A stretch of DNA of 64,000 nt from Opitutia bacterium. GTDB taxonomy: Bacteria; Verrucomicrobiota; Verrucomicrobiae; Opitutales; Opitutaceae. The notes beneath the pieces were generated by a model that ran no database searches, had not been told where the DNA came from, and saw only the letters and a program-made list of their open reading frames with translations. How positions within the stretch are numbered: the stretch's first letter is position 1; each line of letters starts with the position of its first letter. The stretch spans positions 33,956 through 97,955 of the forward strand of contig CANEVO010000005.1 in NCBI GenBank assembly GCA_947442255.1. The letters run 5' to 3'. Shown here one piece after another: positions 9,331 through 21,197 of this stretch. Position numbers and translations under genes: made by a program.

Positions 9331-10200
9331 ATGTCACGGGTCACCAAACTCGCCACTCTTTTTGTTTTTCCAGCATTCAGCGCTTCTGCGTTTGCAGCTG
9401 AGTCGCATGGGCTTTCCGCCGCCGCGCAGGCCTTGTTTTATATAGGCCCATTGCCGGTAACAAACAGCATGGTTACAAGTTGGATCGTGGCTCTCGCTTT
9501 GGTCGTCGTCATTCGTATCGCGATCAAGAAACCGAAACTCGTTCCAACCCGCGGCCAAGCGGTCGTTGAGAACCTCGTGGAAGGCATCCTCGAACTTACT
9601 GCGCCGATTGTCGGTTCCAAAGTCGCGAAGCACACCTTTCCGCTACTGGTCGCGCTCTTCACGTATATTTTGATTCAGAATTGGAGCGGCCTGTTTCCGG
9701 GCGTCGGCACGATCTACTTTCACGGTCACGAACTCGTTCGGCCGGGGAACGCCGACCTCAATGGAACCATCGCCCTGGCGGTTGTTTCGATCGTTGCTTG
9801 GTTCTATTTTATCATGCGCTACGCGGGACCGACGCTGGTCCTGAAGGATATCTTCGGCAATAAGGCCGACAAGAGCGACGTGCCCGGCGTCATTTACTAC
9901 CCGCTTTTCCTCGTATTTTTTGCCGTCGGGCTTATCGAGGTCATTTCGATCGCGTTCCGGCCAATTTCGCTTTCGTTTCGTCTTTTTGGCAACGTGTTTG
10001 GTGGTGAGAATCTCCTCCATTCCATGTCGGCGATCACGCCATGGATTTTGCCGGTGCCGTTCTACTTTCTGGAACTCCTGATCGGCTTCGTACAGGCCCT
10101 TGTTTTCACCCTGCTAGTCAGCGTCTACATCGGGCTGATCTGCAATCACGGCGACGAGCCTCACGACTCCACCCACGGCCACGGCAAAGACGCGCATTGA
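9331..10200 (+). CDS. atpB: ATP synthase F0 subunit a
   Basis: Subunit a (289 residues) forms the two half-channels that carry protons to the c-ring. A signal-like start (MSRVTKLATLFVFPAFSASAFA) precedes five or six membrane helices. The conserved Arg segment SLSFRLFGNVFGGENL and the C-terminal LLIGFVQALVFTLLVSVYIG are present. It ends in a His-rich tail. ATG 9331 was chosen over the TTG at 9265, whose extra residues read through the G-run. First gene of the atpBEFHAGDC operon; no atpI was found before it. Confidence 0.95.
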   Translation: MSRVTKLATLFVFPAFSASAFAAESHGLSAAAQALFYIGPLPVTNSMVTSWIVALALVVVIRIAIKKPKLVPTRGQAVVENLVEGILELTAPIVGSKVAKHTFPLLVALFTYILIQNWSGLFPGVGTIYFHGHELVRPGNADLNGTIALAVVSIVAWFYFIMRYAGPTLVLKDIFGNKADKSDVPGVIYYPLFLVFFAVGLIEVISIAFRPISLSFRLFGNVFGGENLLHSMSAITPWILPVPFYFLELLIGFVQALVFTLLVSVYIGLICNHGDEPHDSTHGHGKDAH

Positions 10201-10269
10201 ACCTTTCCCGCCGGGAGCGTGCCACGCGTGCGCACGGCGGCAATCCAACCAACAACATAATAAAATCAC

Positions 10270-10479
10270 ATGATCACAGTCATCGCTGAAATAAGCGGCA
10301 GCATCCAAGGCGCTTTCGGTTGCCTCGCGGCGGCCATTGGTGTCGGTCTGGTCGGCGCCAAGGCCGTCGAAGGCGTCGGCCGCAATCCAGGTGCGTCGGG
10401 CAAGATCCTCGTCCAGTCCATCATCGGCATGGCGCTGGCTGAAGCTGTCGCGTTCTACGCGCTCTTCCTCGGCAAGTAA
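10270..10479 (+). CDS. atpE: ATP synthase F0 subunit c
   Basis: The 69-residue ring proteolipid: two membrane helices joined by the polar loop GRNPGASGK (the usual R-N/Q-P). The ion-binding carboxylate is Glu58 in [16 protein letters not shown]. Compared with the Na+-binding c subunit of Ilyobacter, the Gln ligand of helix 1 is replaced by Val25 and the Ser after the Glu by Ala59, so proton coupling is expected (inference). It lies 69 bases after atpB. Confidence 0.95.
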   Translation: MITVIAEISGSIQGAFGCLAAAIGVGLVGAKAVEGVGRNPGASGKILVQSIIGMALAEAVAFYALFLGK

Positions 10480-10535
10480 TTCCTCGCGCCGCCGCACCCG
10501 GCGGCGCGACCCTTTTCCTTCCTCAACGTCCCGCC

Positions 10536-11120
10536 ATGCTATCCTCTCTGCTTGTCCTCGCCGCGGCCGCGACCACGCACGCCGCTGAAGGCGCCCACGG
10601 TGAAGCCGCGTCCGGCATCACGAAGATCACGCAGGATTTCGGCATCAGCGTGCCCTTCATTCTGGCGCAGATTCTGAGCTTCTCGATCGTCGCTTTCATT
10701 CTGTGGAAACTCGCCTTCAAGCCGGTCCTTGCAACGCTCGACGAGCGGCAGCAGAAGATTGCCTCCGGCTTGGAGTACGCCGAGGAAATGCAGGCCAAGC
10801 TGGCCGCCACGCAGCAGGAAACCGCCGCCCTGATCAAAAAGGCCAACGTGGAAGCCTCCCGGATCGTCGACGACGCCCGCAAGACCGCGAAGGACTTTCT
10901 CGACAAGCAAACCCACGAAGCCACCGCCAAGGCCGGCGATCTTCTCGCCAAGGCGCAGCAGGCGATCGAGCTCGAGCACCGCAAGATGCTCGCCGACGCC
11001 CGCATCGAAATCGCCCGCCTCGTCGTAACGACCACCGAGCGCGTGCTGACCAAGAAGCTCTCCGACGCCGATCGCGCCGCCTACAACGACGCCGCCTCCC
11101 GCGAACTCACGAGCGTCTGA
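10536..11120 (+). CDS. atpF: ATP synthase F0 subunit b
   Basis: The 194-residue peripheral stalk subunit. A signal-like or Ala-rich leader (about 1-20) precedes a single membrane helix (about 37-57, [20 protein letters not shown]), then [20 protein letters not shown] and a long charged coiled coil. Having both a leader and an anchor is not unusual for b subunits of Gram-negative bacteria outside Proteobacteria. It sits between atpE and atpH. Confidence 0.93.
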   Translation: MLSSLLVLAAAATTHAAEGAHGEAASGITKITQDFGISVPFILAQILSFSIVAFILWKLAFKPVLATLDERQQKIASGLEYAEEMQAKLAATQQETAALIKKANVEASRIVDDARKTAKDFLDKQTHEATAKAGDLLAKAQQAIELEHRKMLADARIEIARLVVTTTERVLTKKLSDADRAAYNDAASRELTSV

Positions 11121-11167
11121 CCCGGTTCTGGTCCGCCGTCACTTTCCACCCGTCCCTCCGCGCCGCA

Positions 11168-11563
11168 ATGGCCTCCGCCAAAAAACAAATTCAGCAGCTT
11201 GCCCGGCAGTTTTTCCAACTGAGTCTGGTCGAGGGACGCCTGTCCACCGATCGCGTGGCCGGCGTGCTCGAATATATCGAGAAGCACCGCCCCGCGAATA
11301 CACTGGCCGTCCTCAAGGCCTATCGGCGTCTCGCGACCGCGGAATTCGCCCGGGGCCAGGCGGTGGTGGAGCACGCCGGCAGCATGACGGACGCGGCGCT
11401 CGCCGCCATCGGCGCCGCCATGACTCAAAAATATCGCCGTCCGGTCGCGCCGATCGCCAAGCCGAACGCCGCGCTGCTCGCCGGTCTGCGCGTTCGCGTC
11501 GGCGACGACGTCTACGAATCCTCTGTCGCCGGCCAGCTCGCCACCCTGGCGTCCGCCGTCTGA
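11168..11563 (+). CDS. atpH: ATP synthase F1 subunit delta (OSCP), short form
   Basis: The position between atpF and atpA and the C-terminus (LRVRVGDDVYESSVAGQLA, the family's GD-x-x-x-x-S-V-x-G-Q-L block) identify delta, which ties the peripheral stalk to F1. At 131 residues it is about 45 shorter than usual (E. coli 177). The loss lies in the N-terminal helical bundle that binds alpha. No in-frame upstream start can add more than a few residues before the stop of atpF, so the short form seems genuine. Confidence 0.88.
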   Translation: MASAKKQIQQLARQFFQLSLVEGRLSTDRVAGVLEYIEKHRPANTLAVLKAYRRLATAEFARGQAVVEHAGSMTDAALAAIGAAMTQKYRRPVAPIAKPNAALLAGLRVRVGDDVYESSVAGQLATLASAV

Positions 11564-11605
11564 TCCCTTTTAGCCAACTGTATCCCCGTCCGAATATTTT
11601 CCGCG

Positions 11606-13132
<1,527 letters not shown>

Positions 13133-13235
13133 TGGGCGGCGAACCAAGCATCCAGCATCTGAGAGATCCCGCACGACGAAAGCTCACCCATTTGCTTCCG
13201 CATTCTGGATTCTGAATTTCTAGAAGTTCTTCCGC

Positions 13236-14114
13236 ATGGCTTCCACCCGCGATATCCGCCGACGCATCAAGTCGGTCAAAAACACCCGCCAGATTACCAA
13301 GGCGATGGAGCTGGTGGCCGCTTCGAAAATGAAGAAGGCCCAGCAGGCGACGCTGGCCGGCCGGCCTTACGCCGAGCTGCTCGCGACCATGCTGGCCGCC
13401 CTCGCGGAACGCGTGGAGGAATCCCAGCATCCCTTTCTCGCCCGCCGCGAAGTACGGACGCGCGGCATCATTCTCATCACCTCGGACAAAGGCCTCGCCG
13501 GGCCGCTCAACGCCAATGTCTTCAAGGCGGTGATCGACATCAAAACGCCGGCGAAGTACGCCGTGATCGGACGCAAGGGCACGCAGTTCATCGCCCGCAC
13601 CCGGCGCGATTTGCTCGCGGATTTTCCGGCGAACGACCGCGTGGCGTTTGCAGATGTGAAGGTCGTGGCCGAGTTCATGACCAAGCAGTTTCTCGCCGGC
13701 GTGGTGGACACGGTGGAAGTCATCTGGCCCCGTTTTCGCAACACTCTCGTGCAGGTGCCAACGGTGCTGCAGCTCCTGCCGCTGTCCAGCGTGCGGGCCG
13801 CCATCAGCGGGCTGAACGAAGAAACCGGCCCCTCGCGGGCCGCCGGGCCGGCCAACAACCAGATGCTGTTCGAACCCGCGCCGAAAACCGTGCTCGAGGC
13901 CCTGCTGCCGCTGTATATCAACCGCGAAGTGTATCATGCGGCCTTGGACGCCAAGGCGTCCGAACACAGCGCGCGCATGGTGGCGATGAAAACCGCCAAG
14001 GACAACGCCACCAAGCTGCTCGGCGACCTCACCCTCGAATACAACAAGGCGCGGCAGGCCGGCATCACGCAGGAAATCCTCGAAATCGCCGCCGCCCAGT
14101 TTAGCGCCGCCTGA
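13236..14114 (+). CDS. atpG: ATP synthase F1 subunit gamma
   Basis: The 292-residue rotor shaft. The N-terminal coiled-coil helix begins MASTRDIRRRIKSVKNTRQI followed by TKAMELVAASKM. The Rossmann-like middle contains ITSDKGLAGPLN. The C-terminal helix has ALDAKASEHSARMVAMKTA and ends LEIAAAQFSAA. The 103-base gap to atpA is larger than others in the operon and reads as non-coding, with no clear terminator. Confidence 0.97.
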   Translation: MASTRDIRRRIKSVKNTRQITKAMELVAASKMKKAQQATLAGRPYAELLATMLAALAERVEESQHPFLARREVRTRGIILITSDKGLAGPLNANVFKAVIDIKTPAKYAVIGRKGTQFIARTRRDLLADFPANDRVAFADVKVVAEFMTKQFLAGVVDTVEVIWPRFRNTLVQVPTVLQLLPLSSVRAAISGLNEETGPSRAAGPANNQMLFEPAPKTVLEALLPLYINREVYHAALDAKASEHSARMVAMKTAKDNATKLLGDLTLEYNKARQAGITQEILEIAAAQFSAA

Positions 14115-14150
14115 TCACGCCTCTCCAACTTCCGCAGCCCCTTTCCATAA

Positions 14151-15569
<1,419 letters not shown>

Positions 15570-15655
15570 AAACTAAAAGCTGACAGCTGATTCCCTCGCA
15601 CTAGCGAAACTTCCTCAGCTCTCAACCCTTTAGCCTTCGGTATTTCTTCCGCACC

Positions 15656-16063
15656 ATGCCGCTCACTCTCGAAATCGTCACCCCCGAAGCCCGGGTCTAT
15701 TCCGACACGATTGACACCGTCGTCATCCCGACGGCGGATGGCGAGATCGGCATCCTCCCAGGCCACATTCCCCTGCTCACCCAAGTGGAGCACGGGGAAT
15801 TGCGGGTGACGAAAAATGGCCAGACCCTGTGGCTCGCGGTCAGCGGCGGGTTCGTTGAGATCGAAGGCGACCGGGTTCACGTTTTGGCCGAACGGGCAAT
15901 CAGCGAAGAAAAAATCGACGAACATGCCGTCGAGGACGCCCTGAAGCGGGCTGGAGAAGAACTGCGGGCGGCCAGCCACATGGATCCCCAGGCTTACGAA
16001 CATTTGCAGAGCTTGGTGCGCTACGCGGGCGTTCAGCTCGCCGTCAAACGCCGCCGCCGTTAA
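15656..16063 (+). CDS. atpC: ATP synthase F1 subunit epsilon
   Basis: The 135-residue rotor-foot and regulatory subunit. The N-terminal beta-sandwich has EIVTPEARVYSDTIDTVVIP, GEIGILPGHIPLLTQVEHGE and SGGFVEIEGDRVHVLAE. A C-terminal helical hairpin follows, able in other species to inhibit hydrolysis. Last gene of the operon. After it, CCATCG (16076-16081) can pair with CGATGG (16092-16097), a weak hairpin that might help terminate transcription. Confidence 0.95.
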   Translation: MPLTLEIVTPEARVYSDTIDTVVIPTADGEIGILPGHIPLLTQVEHGELRVTKNGQTLWLAVSGGFVEIEGDRVHVLAERAISEEKIDEHAVEDALKRAGEELRAASHMDPQAYEHLQSLVRYAGVQLAVKRRRR

Positions 16064-16258
16064 TCCAGCTACCCTCCATCGTTGATCTCCCCGATGGGGT
16101 TGTTAACGAACGCAATGCAATACGACCGCGCCCACTTTTTGGCGCTGAGGTCGCGACACTCCCCTTGGGAAAAGCGTTGGTCGTGTGAATTTCATCCAGC
16201 GCCGCCGTTTTGCTTGCGCCGCCGCTGAAACCGAGTCTCAATACGCTTCCACCGAGAG

Positions 16259-16510
16259 ATGAGCCACCCTGTTTCCAATCCGGTTCTGACTTTATGCCAG
16301 CTGCCCGCTGGGGCCTTGGGTCGGGTCCGCGAACTGACCGGAGAAGCGGATTTTTGCCAGCGAGTGCGCGAAATGGGCTTCGGCGAATCTGCCTTCGTCA
16401 CCAAAGTGGGAGGTTCGGGACCTTTCATTTGCCAGGTCAACGGGACCCGTATTGCCCTCAGCCACGGCGCGGCCCGGTGCATCATCGTCGAGCAACTCGG
16501 TCGGCGCTGA
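16259..16510 (+). CDS. feoA: FeoA-family SH3-like protein (first copy)
   Basis: An 83-residue small beta-barrel of the FeoA type. It has LCQLPAGALGRVREL, an R-E-M-G-F-G-E turn in the position of the usual R-L-x-x-M-G, a beta-strand pair, and a C-terminal CIIVEQL strand. FeoA proteins bind the cytosolic part of FeoB and are needed for ferrous iron uptake. It starts a feoA-feoA-feoB run. No clear Fur box was seen in the 195-base region upstream. Confidence 0.82.
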   Translation: MSHPVSNPVLTLCQLPAGALGRVRELTGEADFCQRVREMGFGESAFVTKVGGSGPFICQVNGTRIALSHGAARCIIVEQLGRR

Positions 16511-16529
16511 CCACCGCCAGTCCGCGCCG

Positions 16530-16766
16530 ATGAAACTTTCCGAACTCGCCGTCGGCGCGACCGCTGCCATCCGCAGCTTCCCTCCGAGCGGGTCGGCGTT
16601 TGTCCGCCTCCGGGAAATGGGGCTGATTGCGGGAACTCCCGTGACGCTTGTCCGGACCGCCCCGCTCGGCGACCCGCTGGAAATCAAACTCCGTGGTTAC
16701 CACCTCACGCTGAGAAAATCCGAGGCAGAACACATCATCGTGGAACTCTTGAAAGCGGAGCCCTGA
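16530..16766 (+). CDS. feoA: FeoA-family protein (second copy)
   Basis: A 78-residue canonical FeoA: MKLSELAVGATAAIRSF, RLREMGLIAGTPVTLVRTAP, GDPLEIKLRGYHLTLRKSEA, then IIVEL. ATG 16530 lies 20 bases after the first feoA and 23 bases before feoB, so all three should be co-transcribed. The two FeoA copies share only the fold-level pattern, so this is an old duplication or two separate roles. Confidence 0.9.
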   Translation: MKLSELAVGATAAIRSFPPSGSAFVRLREMGLIAGTPVTLVRTAPLGDPLEIKLRGYHLTLRKSEAEHIIVELLKAEP

Positions 16767-16788
16767 AAGCCGGACCCGCCGTCCCACG

Positions 16789-18924
16789 ATGCGTGCACCC
16801 GCTCATGTCTTTCAACCTTCCGTCGTCCAATCGTCCTCCGCGGACCGCCGGACCCCGGTTTACGCGCTCGTCGGAAATCCGAACTGCGGCAAAAGCACGC
16901 TTTTTAACGCCCTTACCGGCCTGAAGCAAAAAGTCGGGAATTATCCCGGCGTCACGGTGGAGAAGAAGGTCGGCACCGCATACTCGCAACACGGCCAGCC
17001 GATCACCGTCATCGATTTGCCCGGGGCTTATTCGCTCGCCGCACGGTCGCCCGACGAAGCGGTCACCCGGGACGTGCTGCTCGGTCGCCGCGCCGATACG
17101 GAACAACCCGATCGCATCCTGTGCATCGTGGATGCGACGAACCTCGAGCGGAATCTTTATCTCGTTCATCAAATTCTCGATCTGGGCCGACCCGTCATCC
17201 TCGTCCTTAACATGATGGACCTGGCGGCGGAGGCCGGACTCGACATCCGCGTGGCCCGGCTCGAACACGAACTCGGCATTCCCGTCATCGCCTGCGAAGC
17301 CGTCCACGGCAAAGGCCTCATCGATCTGAAGCTCGCGATGAGCCGGACCGACCTGCCGCTTTCGCGCCATGCCTGGAACATCCCGGCGCCGATCGCGCCC
17401 GCGGTGGCCGAGCTACAAGCCTCTCTGACCGCCAGCGATGGCAAGTCGCCCCTCATCGCCCGCGCCGAGGCCCTGCTCCTGCTCACCGATCAGGACAGCG
17501 TGCGCGTCGCCGGCTCGACGCCGCTCAGCGCTCGCACCGGGGAGATTTTGCACGGCTGGCAGAAACGCTGGGCGGGCGAGGGAACCGACTGGGCCGGTTC
17601 GCTGGTCAGCTCCCGTTACGACGCCATCGGCCGCATCGCCGCCGAGGTGGTGCTACGCACCGGCAGCACCGGCCCAACCGTTTCGGACAAAATCGACGCC
17701 GTTGCCACCCATCCGCTCTGGGGCTGGCTCATGCTCGGCTCGGTGATGACGCTGCTGTTCGTGAGCATCTTCACGCTGGCCGAGATTCCGATGAACTGGA
17801 TCGACGACCAGACCGCGGCGCTCGCCAACTGGGTCAAACACGCGATGACCGCGGGCGACCTGCGCGATCTCGTCACCGACGGCGCGATCGGCGGCGTCGG
17901 CGGCGTGATCAAGTTTCTCCCGCAAATCCTGATTCTGTTTTTCTTCATCGGACTGCTCGAAAGCACCGGTTACATGGCCCGCGCCGCATTTATCATGGAC
18001 CGGCTGATGAGCCGCGTCGGATTGAACGGAAAAAGTTTCATCCCGCTCCTCAGCTCCTACGCGTGTGCCATCCCCGGCATCATGGCTACGCGCACCATCG
18101 AGGATCCCAAGGACCGCCTCGTCACCATCCTCGTCGCCCCGTTGATGAGCTGCTCCGCCCGCCTGCCGGTCTATTTGCTGATGATCGCCGCGCTCCTGCC
18201 GGGTGACCGGGTGTCGCTCGGCGCGAAGGTCGGTCTTATGCTGCTAATGTACTCTCTCGGCACGCTCGGCGCGTTCGGTTTCGCCTGGCTGTTCAAGTGC
18301 ACGCTGCTGAAGGGCGCGCCGCCGCTGATGATCATGGAGCTTCCGCCCTACCGGCTACCGCGGGTGAAGGATGTGGCCATCCATATGTTCGAACGCGCCT
18401 GGGTCTTCGTGCGCCGCGCCGGCACCGTCATCCTCGGCATCAGCATCGTGCTGTGGTTTCTCGCCGCCTACCCAAAGGCGCCCGCCGGCGCGACCCCGAC
18501 CGCACAACTCGCGCAAAGCTTCGCCGGCCGCGCCGGCCACGCGCTCGAACCGGTGATCAAACCGCTCGGCTTCGACTGGCAGATTGGCATCGGTCTCATC
18601 ACCTCGTTTGCCGCGCGCGAGGTGTTCGTCTCGACCATGGGTGTCGTCTTCAACGCCGAATCCTCCGACGAAAACATCGCCCCGCTGCGTCACGCGATGC
18701 TCGCCGCCAAATGGCCCGACGGCCGCGCGCTCTTCACGCCGCTGGTTTGTTTCACGCTGATGATCTTCTACGTCTTCGCGATGCAGTGCGTGAGCACGAT
18801 CGCCGTCGTGAAACGCGAAACCAACGGCTGGAAGTGGCCGGTCTTCCAAACATTTTACATGACTGGCACCGCCTGGATTGTGTGCTTCATTGTCTTCCAA
18901 GCCGGCCGCGCGCTTGGCTTCTAA
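16789..18924 (+). CDS. feoB: Ferrous iron transporter FeoB
   Basis: A 711-residue inner-membrane Fe2+ transporter with an N-terminal G domain. G1 is GNPNCGKST (residues 29-37), G3 is DLPGAYSLAARSPDE and G4 is NMMD. A short helical spacer follows, then two Gate domains (SYACAIPGIMATRTI with the conserved Cys, and FAAREVFVSTMGVVF) among about ten membrane helices. Length is slightly below the usual 750-780. The partner feoA genes lie directly upstream and a Cys-rich peptide directly downstream. Confidence 0.96.
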   Translation: MRAPAHVFQPSVVQSSSADRRTPVYALVGNPNCGKSTLFNALTGLKQKVGNYPGVTVEKKVGTAYSQHGQPITVIDLPGAYSLAARSPDEAVTRDVLLGRRADTEQPDRILCIVDATNLERNLYLVHQILDLGRPVILVLNMMDLAAEAGLDIRVARLEHELGIPVIACEAVHGKGLIDLKLAMSRTDLPLSRHAWNIPAPIAPAVAELQASLTASDGKSPLIARAEALLLLTDQDSVRVAGSTPLSARTGEILHGWQKRWAGEGTDWAGSLVSSRYDAIGRIAAEVVLRTGSTGPTVSDKIDAVATHPLWGWLMLGSVMTLLFVSIFTLAEIPMNWIDDQTAALANWVKHAMTAGDLRDLVTDGAIGGVGGVIKFLPQILILFFFIGLLESTGYMARAAFIMDRLMSRVGLNGKSFIPLLSSYACAIPGIMATRTIEDPKDRLVTILVAPLMSCSARLPVYLLMIAALLPGDRVSLGAKVGLMLLMYSLGTLGAFGFAWLFKCTLLKGAPPLMIMELPPYRLPRVKDVAIHMFERAWVFVRRAGTVILGISIVLWFLAAYPKAPAGATPTAQLAQSFAGRAGHALEPVIKPLGFDWQIGIGLITSFAAREVFVSTMGVVFNAESSDENIAPLRHAMLAAKWPDGRALFTPLVCFTLMIFYVFAMQCVSTIAVVKRETNGWKWPVFQTFYMTGTAWIVCFIVFQAGRALGF

Positions 18925-18925
18925 G

Positions 18926-19096
18926 ATGAGTTCTCAAATCCAAACCTACGTTGCCCTCGCCGTCGTCGCTCTCGCGGCGACTTGGCTCGTACTCCGCGCG
19001 ATCGCGAAGCGCAAGCATCCCGGCTGCGGCAGCGATTGCGGCGCCGTCAGCCCGGAAATCAAGAAGCTGCAGGCGCACCTCAGGCACCAGCCGTAG
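18926..19096 (+). CDS. FeoB-associated Cys-rich membrane peptide
   Basis: A 56-residue protein starting one base after the feoB stop: one membrane helix (IQTYVALAVVALAATWLVLRA) followed by KRKHPGCGSDCGA and a short charged helix. Small single-pass proteins with a C-x-x-x-C type motif commonly follow feoB and may stand in for FeoC. The role here is inferred from position. Its 3' end overlaps the end of the convergent MFS gene by 17 bases. Confidence 0.75.
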   Translation: MSSQIQTYVALAVVALAATWLVLRAIAKRKHPGCGSDCGAVSPEIKKLQAHLRHQP

Positions 19097-20372
19097 CCGG
19101 CGTCAGGTTTTTCGTCCGCGCGATGGGCAGGACCGCCAGCGCGGCCATCACGCAAAGCGCCCCGGCCCCAATGAACGCCGGGGCATAGCTGCCCGCCTGG
19201 GTGCGAATCGCCCCCGCCGCGAACGCCGCAAACGCGGCGCCGACCTGATGCGCTGCCCCAATCCAACCGAAGACAATGCTCGCGCGTTCGCGACCAAACA
19301 CCGTGCCGGTCAAGCGCACGGTGGGCGGAACCGTCGCGATCCAATCAAGCCCGTAAAACACGGCGAACACGCCGAGCCCGGCGGCGGGGCCGAGCAAGGC
19401 CTGCGGCAGAAACATCAGGGACAATCCCCGCAACCCGTAGTACCCGAAGAGCAGGTAGCGACAATTGTAGCGGTCGCTGAGCCAGCCGGACGCCGTGGTG
19501 CCGACGAGATCGAAAAGTCCCATCAACGCCAGCAAGCTGGCGGCCCGGACTTCCGGAATGCCGCAATCGAACGAGGCCGCCACGAGATGCGTGCCGACCA
19601 AACCGTTCGTGCTCGCGCCGCAGACAAAAAACGAACCGGCTAGCAGCCAGAAATCGCGCACGCGCGCCGCTTCCACCAATACCGCAACCGCGCGGGCGGC
19701 CGGATTTCCGGGATGCGCCGGCGCTTTCGCCGCTGGCTCGACCGCGCCCGTTTCTCCGTACGGACGCTGTCCCACGTCGCGCGGATCGTCGCGCATCAGG
19801 AGCCAGATCCCGGGGACCACCGCGAGCGTCGCCGCTGCGACGATCAGCGGCGCGGCCCGCCAACCCTCCGCCGTCACCGCGCGGGCCAGTGCCGGCAGAA
19901 AAACCAATTGTCCCGTCGCCGTGCTGGCCGTGAGCACCCCCATGACCAGCCCGCGGCGTTCCGTGAACCAGCGATTGGCCACCGCCGCCCCGAGAACCGT
20001 CGCCGCCATACCCGATCCGACTCCGACCACCACGCCCCACAGGAGCACGAATTGCCAATAGGCGGTCACAAACGTCGAGCCGCCATAGCCCGTGCTCACC
20101 AGCAGCATCGCCGCCACCATGGTGCGCCTCAGTCCGAATCGTTGGTAAAGCGCCGCGGCAAAAGGGCCGACCAAGCCGTACAAAAAGATGTTGATCGAAA
20201 TGACCGATGACACCTTCGCCCGGCTCCATTGAAACTCGTTGCCAAAAGGCAGGATGATCACGCCGGGTGTGGCGCGCGCACCCGCCGCGGCGAGCAACGT
20301 GACAAATGTTACTCCCGCCACGATCCATGCGTAGTGAAACTTCGGTTGCGTGGTTGCTGCCGCCGGGCTCAT
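19080..20372 (-). CDS. MFS transporter, oxalate/formate antiporter-like
   Basis: A 430-residue, 12-helix major facilitator. The first helix is FHYAWIVAGVTFVTLLAAAG. The loop between helices 2 and 3 has YQRFGLRRTMV (family G-x-x-x-D/R-R motif), and the centre is a charged loop near EPAAKAPAHPGNPAARA. The overall order resembles the OFA/monocarboxylate branch. Start chosen at MSPAAATTQPKFHYAW; a longer reading to 20453 adds 27 poorly conserved residues. Substrate is unknown, and the neighbours give no hint. Confidence 0.8.
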   Translation of the reverse strand: MSPAAATTQPKFHYAWIVAGVTFVTLLAAAGARATPGVIILPFGNEFQWSRAKVSSVISINIFLYGLVGPFAAALYQRFGLRRTMVAAMLLVSTGYGGSTFVTAYWQFVLLWGVVVGVGSGMAATVLGAAVANRWFTERRGLVMGVLTASTATGQLVFLPALARAVTAEGWRAAPLIVAAATLAVVPGIWLLMRDDPRDVGQRPYGETGAVEPAAKAPAHPGNPAARAVAVLVEAARVRDFWLLAGSFFVCGASTNGLVGTHLVAASFDCGIPEVRAASLLALMGLFDLVGTTASGWLSDRYNCRYLLFGYYGLRGLSLMFLPQALLGPAAGLGVFAVFYGLDWIATVPPTVRLTGTVFGRERASIVFGWIGAAHQVGAAFAAFAAGAIRTQAGSYAPAFIGAGALCVMAALAVLPIARTKNLTPATAGA

Positions 20373-20486
20373 GGGTGCGGCCGAAAGGGTGCAGGCCGGC
20401 CCAGCCGCCGCAAGCACCGGCCCGCGGCGTTCCCGCAATTGCTGGAATCCCACTTCGCGGCGAGGCCGGGGGCCCCGGCGCCGGTT

Positions 20487-21197
20487 TCAAGACCCGTTGA
20501 TCGCACTACGCAGCCAGTTCCAGGCATACTGCACGCCCTCCACCCCAAAGACGGCGATCGCGCCAAAAAAACCCACGGTCACCAGCGTCGCGCCGTGCCC
20601 TGCGATGATGAACGCCCCATCGCGCTCCAGCAGCCCGCCGGCGATCAGCAGGATGGCCCAGGCGGGAACCACGTTGCTGAAAGGAATCGGCAGCGGCAGC
20701 AACAACATCGCCGCGCAGATCACCACGGAAATTGCATGCAACTGCTCCAAACGCGGCGAAGCCGTCACCCACAGGAAACGGGGCCGCAGCAACCGTTCGA
20801 ACCAGATCAGAATCTTCTGCGTGACGGCAAAAACCTTTGCGAAGAATTTCGGCGGCAACCGGGTGTCGAGCAACCGGGCCGGCAGCCAGGGCTTCTCGCC
20901 GAGGGCCAGCCGGATGCCGATCAACCCAATCACGAGTCCGAACGGGGTCGACAACCCGGGCAACGGGATCGGGCCGCAGAACGGCAGCGCCAGCAGCATC
21001 ATCAGCAGCATATAGCCCCGCCAGTGCAGCAAACCCATCACCTCGCGCAGCGTCACGGTTTCCACTTCAAACTCGCGCAGGATCATCGCGAACTCCTCCG
21101 ACAATTTGCGCGGCCGTAGCGGATCGGCCGGCACGATGACGGAGTGGCCGGGCACGGGAACCCGCGACGGATTCTCAGGTTCCGCGCCGGTTGCCAT
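20487..21197 (-). CDS. ExoD-family membrane protein
   Basis: A 236-residue protein with the ExoD pattern: an N-terminal cytoplasmic helix (LREVMGLLHWRGYMLLMMLL), the signature PFCGPIPLPGLSTPFGLVIG, then GEKPWLPARLLDTRLPP and three C-terminal membrane helices. ExoD was first linked to exopolysaccharide production and alkali tolerance in Sinorhizobium; its biochemical role is unclear. Its start overlaps the end of queE by 23 bases on the same strand, suggesting co-transcription but not a shared function. Confidence 0.85.
   Translation of the reverse strand: MATGAEPENPSRVPVPGHSVIVPADPLRPRKLSEEFAMILREFEVETVTLREVMGLLHWRGYMLLMMLLALPFCGPIPLPGLSTPFGLVIGLIGIRLALGEKPWLPARLLDTRLPPKFFAKVFAVTQKILIWFERLLRPRFLWVTASPRLEQLHAISVVICAAMLLLPLPIPFSNVVPAWAILLIAGGLLERDGAFIIAGHGATLVTVGFFGAIAVFGVEGVQYAWNWLRSAINGS

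Noticed and set aside
10270..10479. Na+-coupled c-ring
   Set aside because: The Na+ ligand positions of the Ilyobacter c subunit are Val25 and Ala59 here, so the Gln and Ser needed are absent.
20229..21119. Long plus-strand frames opposite the MFS and ExoD genes
   Set aside because: They lie antisense to conserved membrane proteins and have Gln/Arg/His-rich content without motifs.
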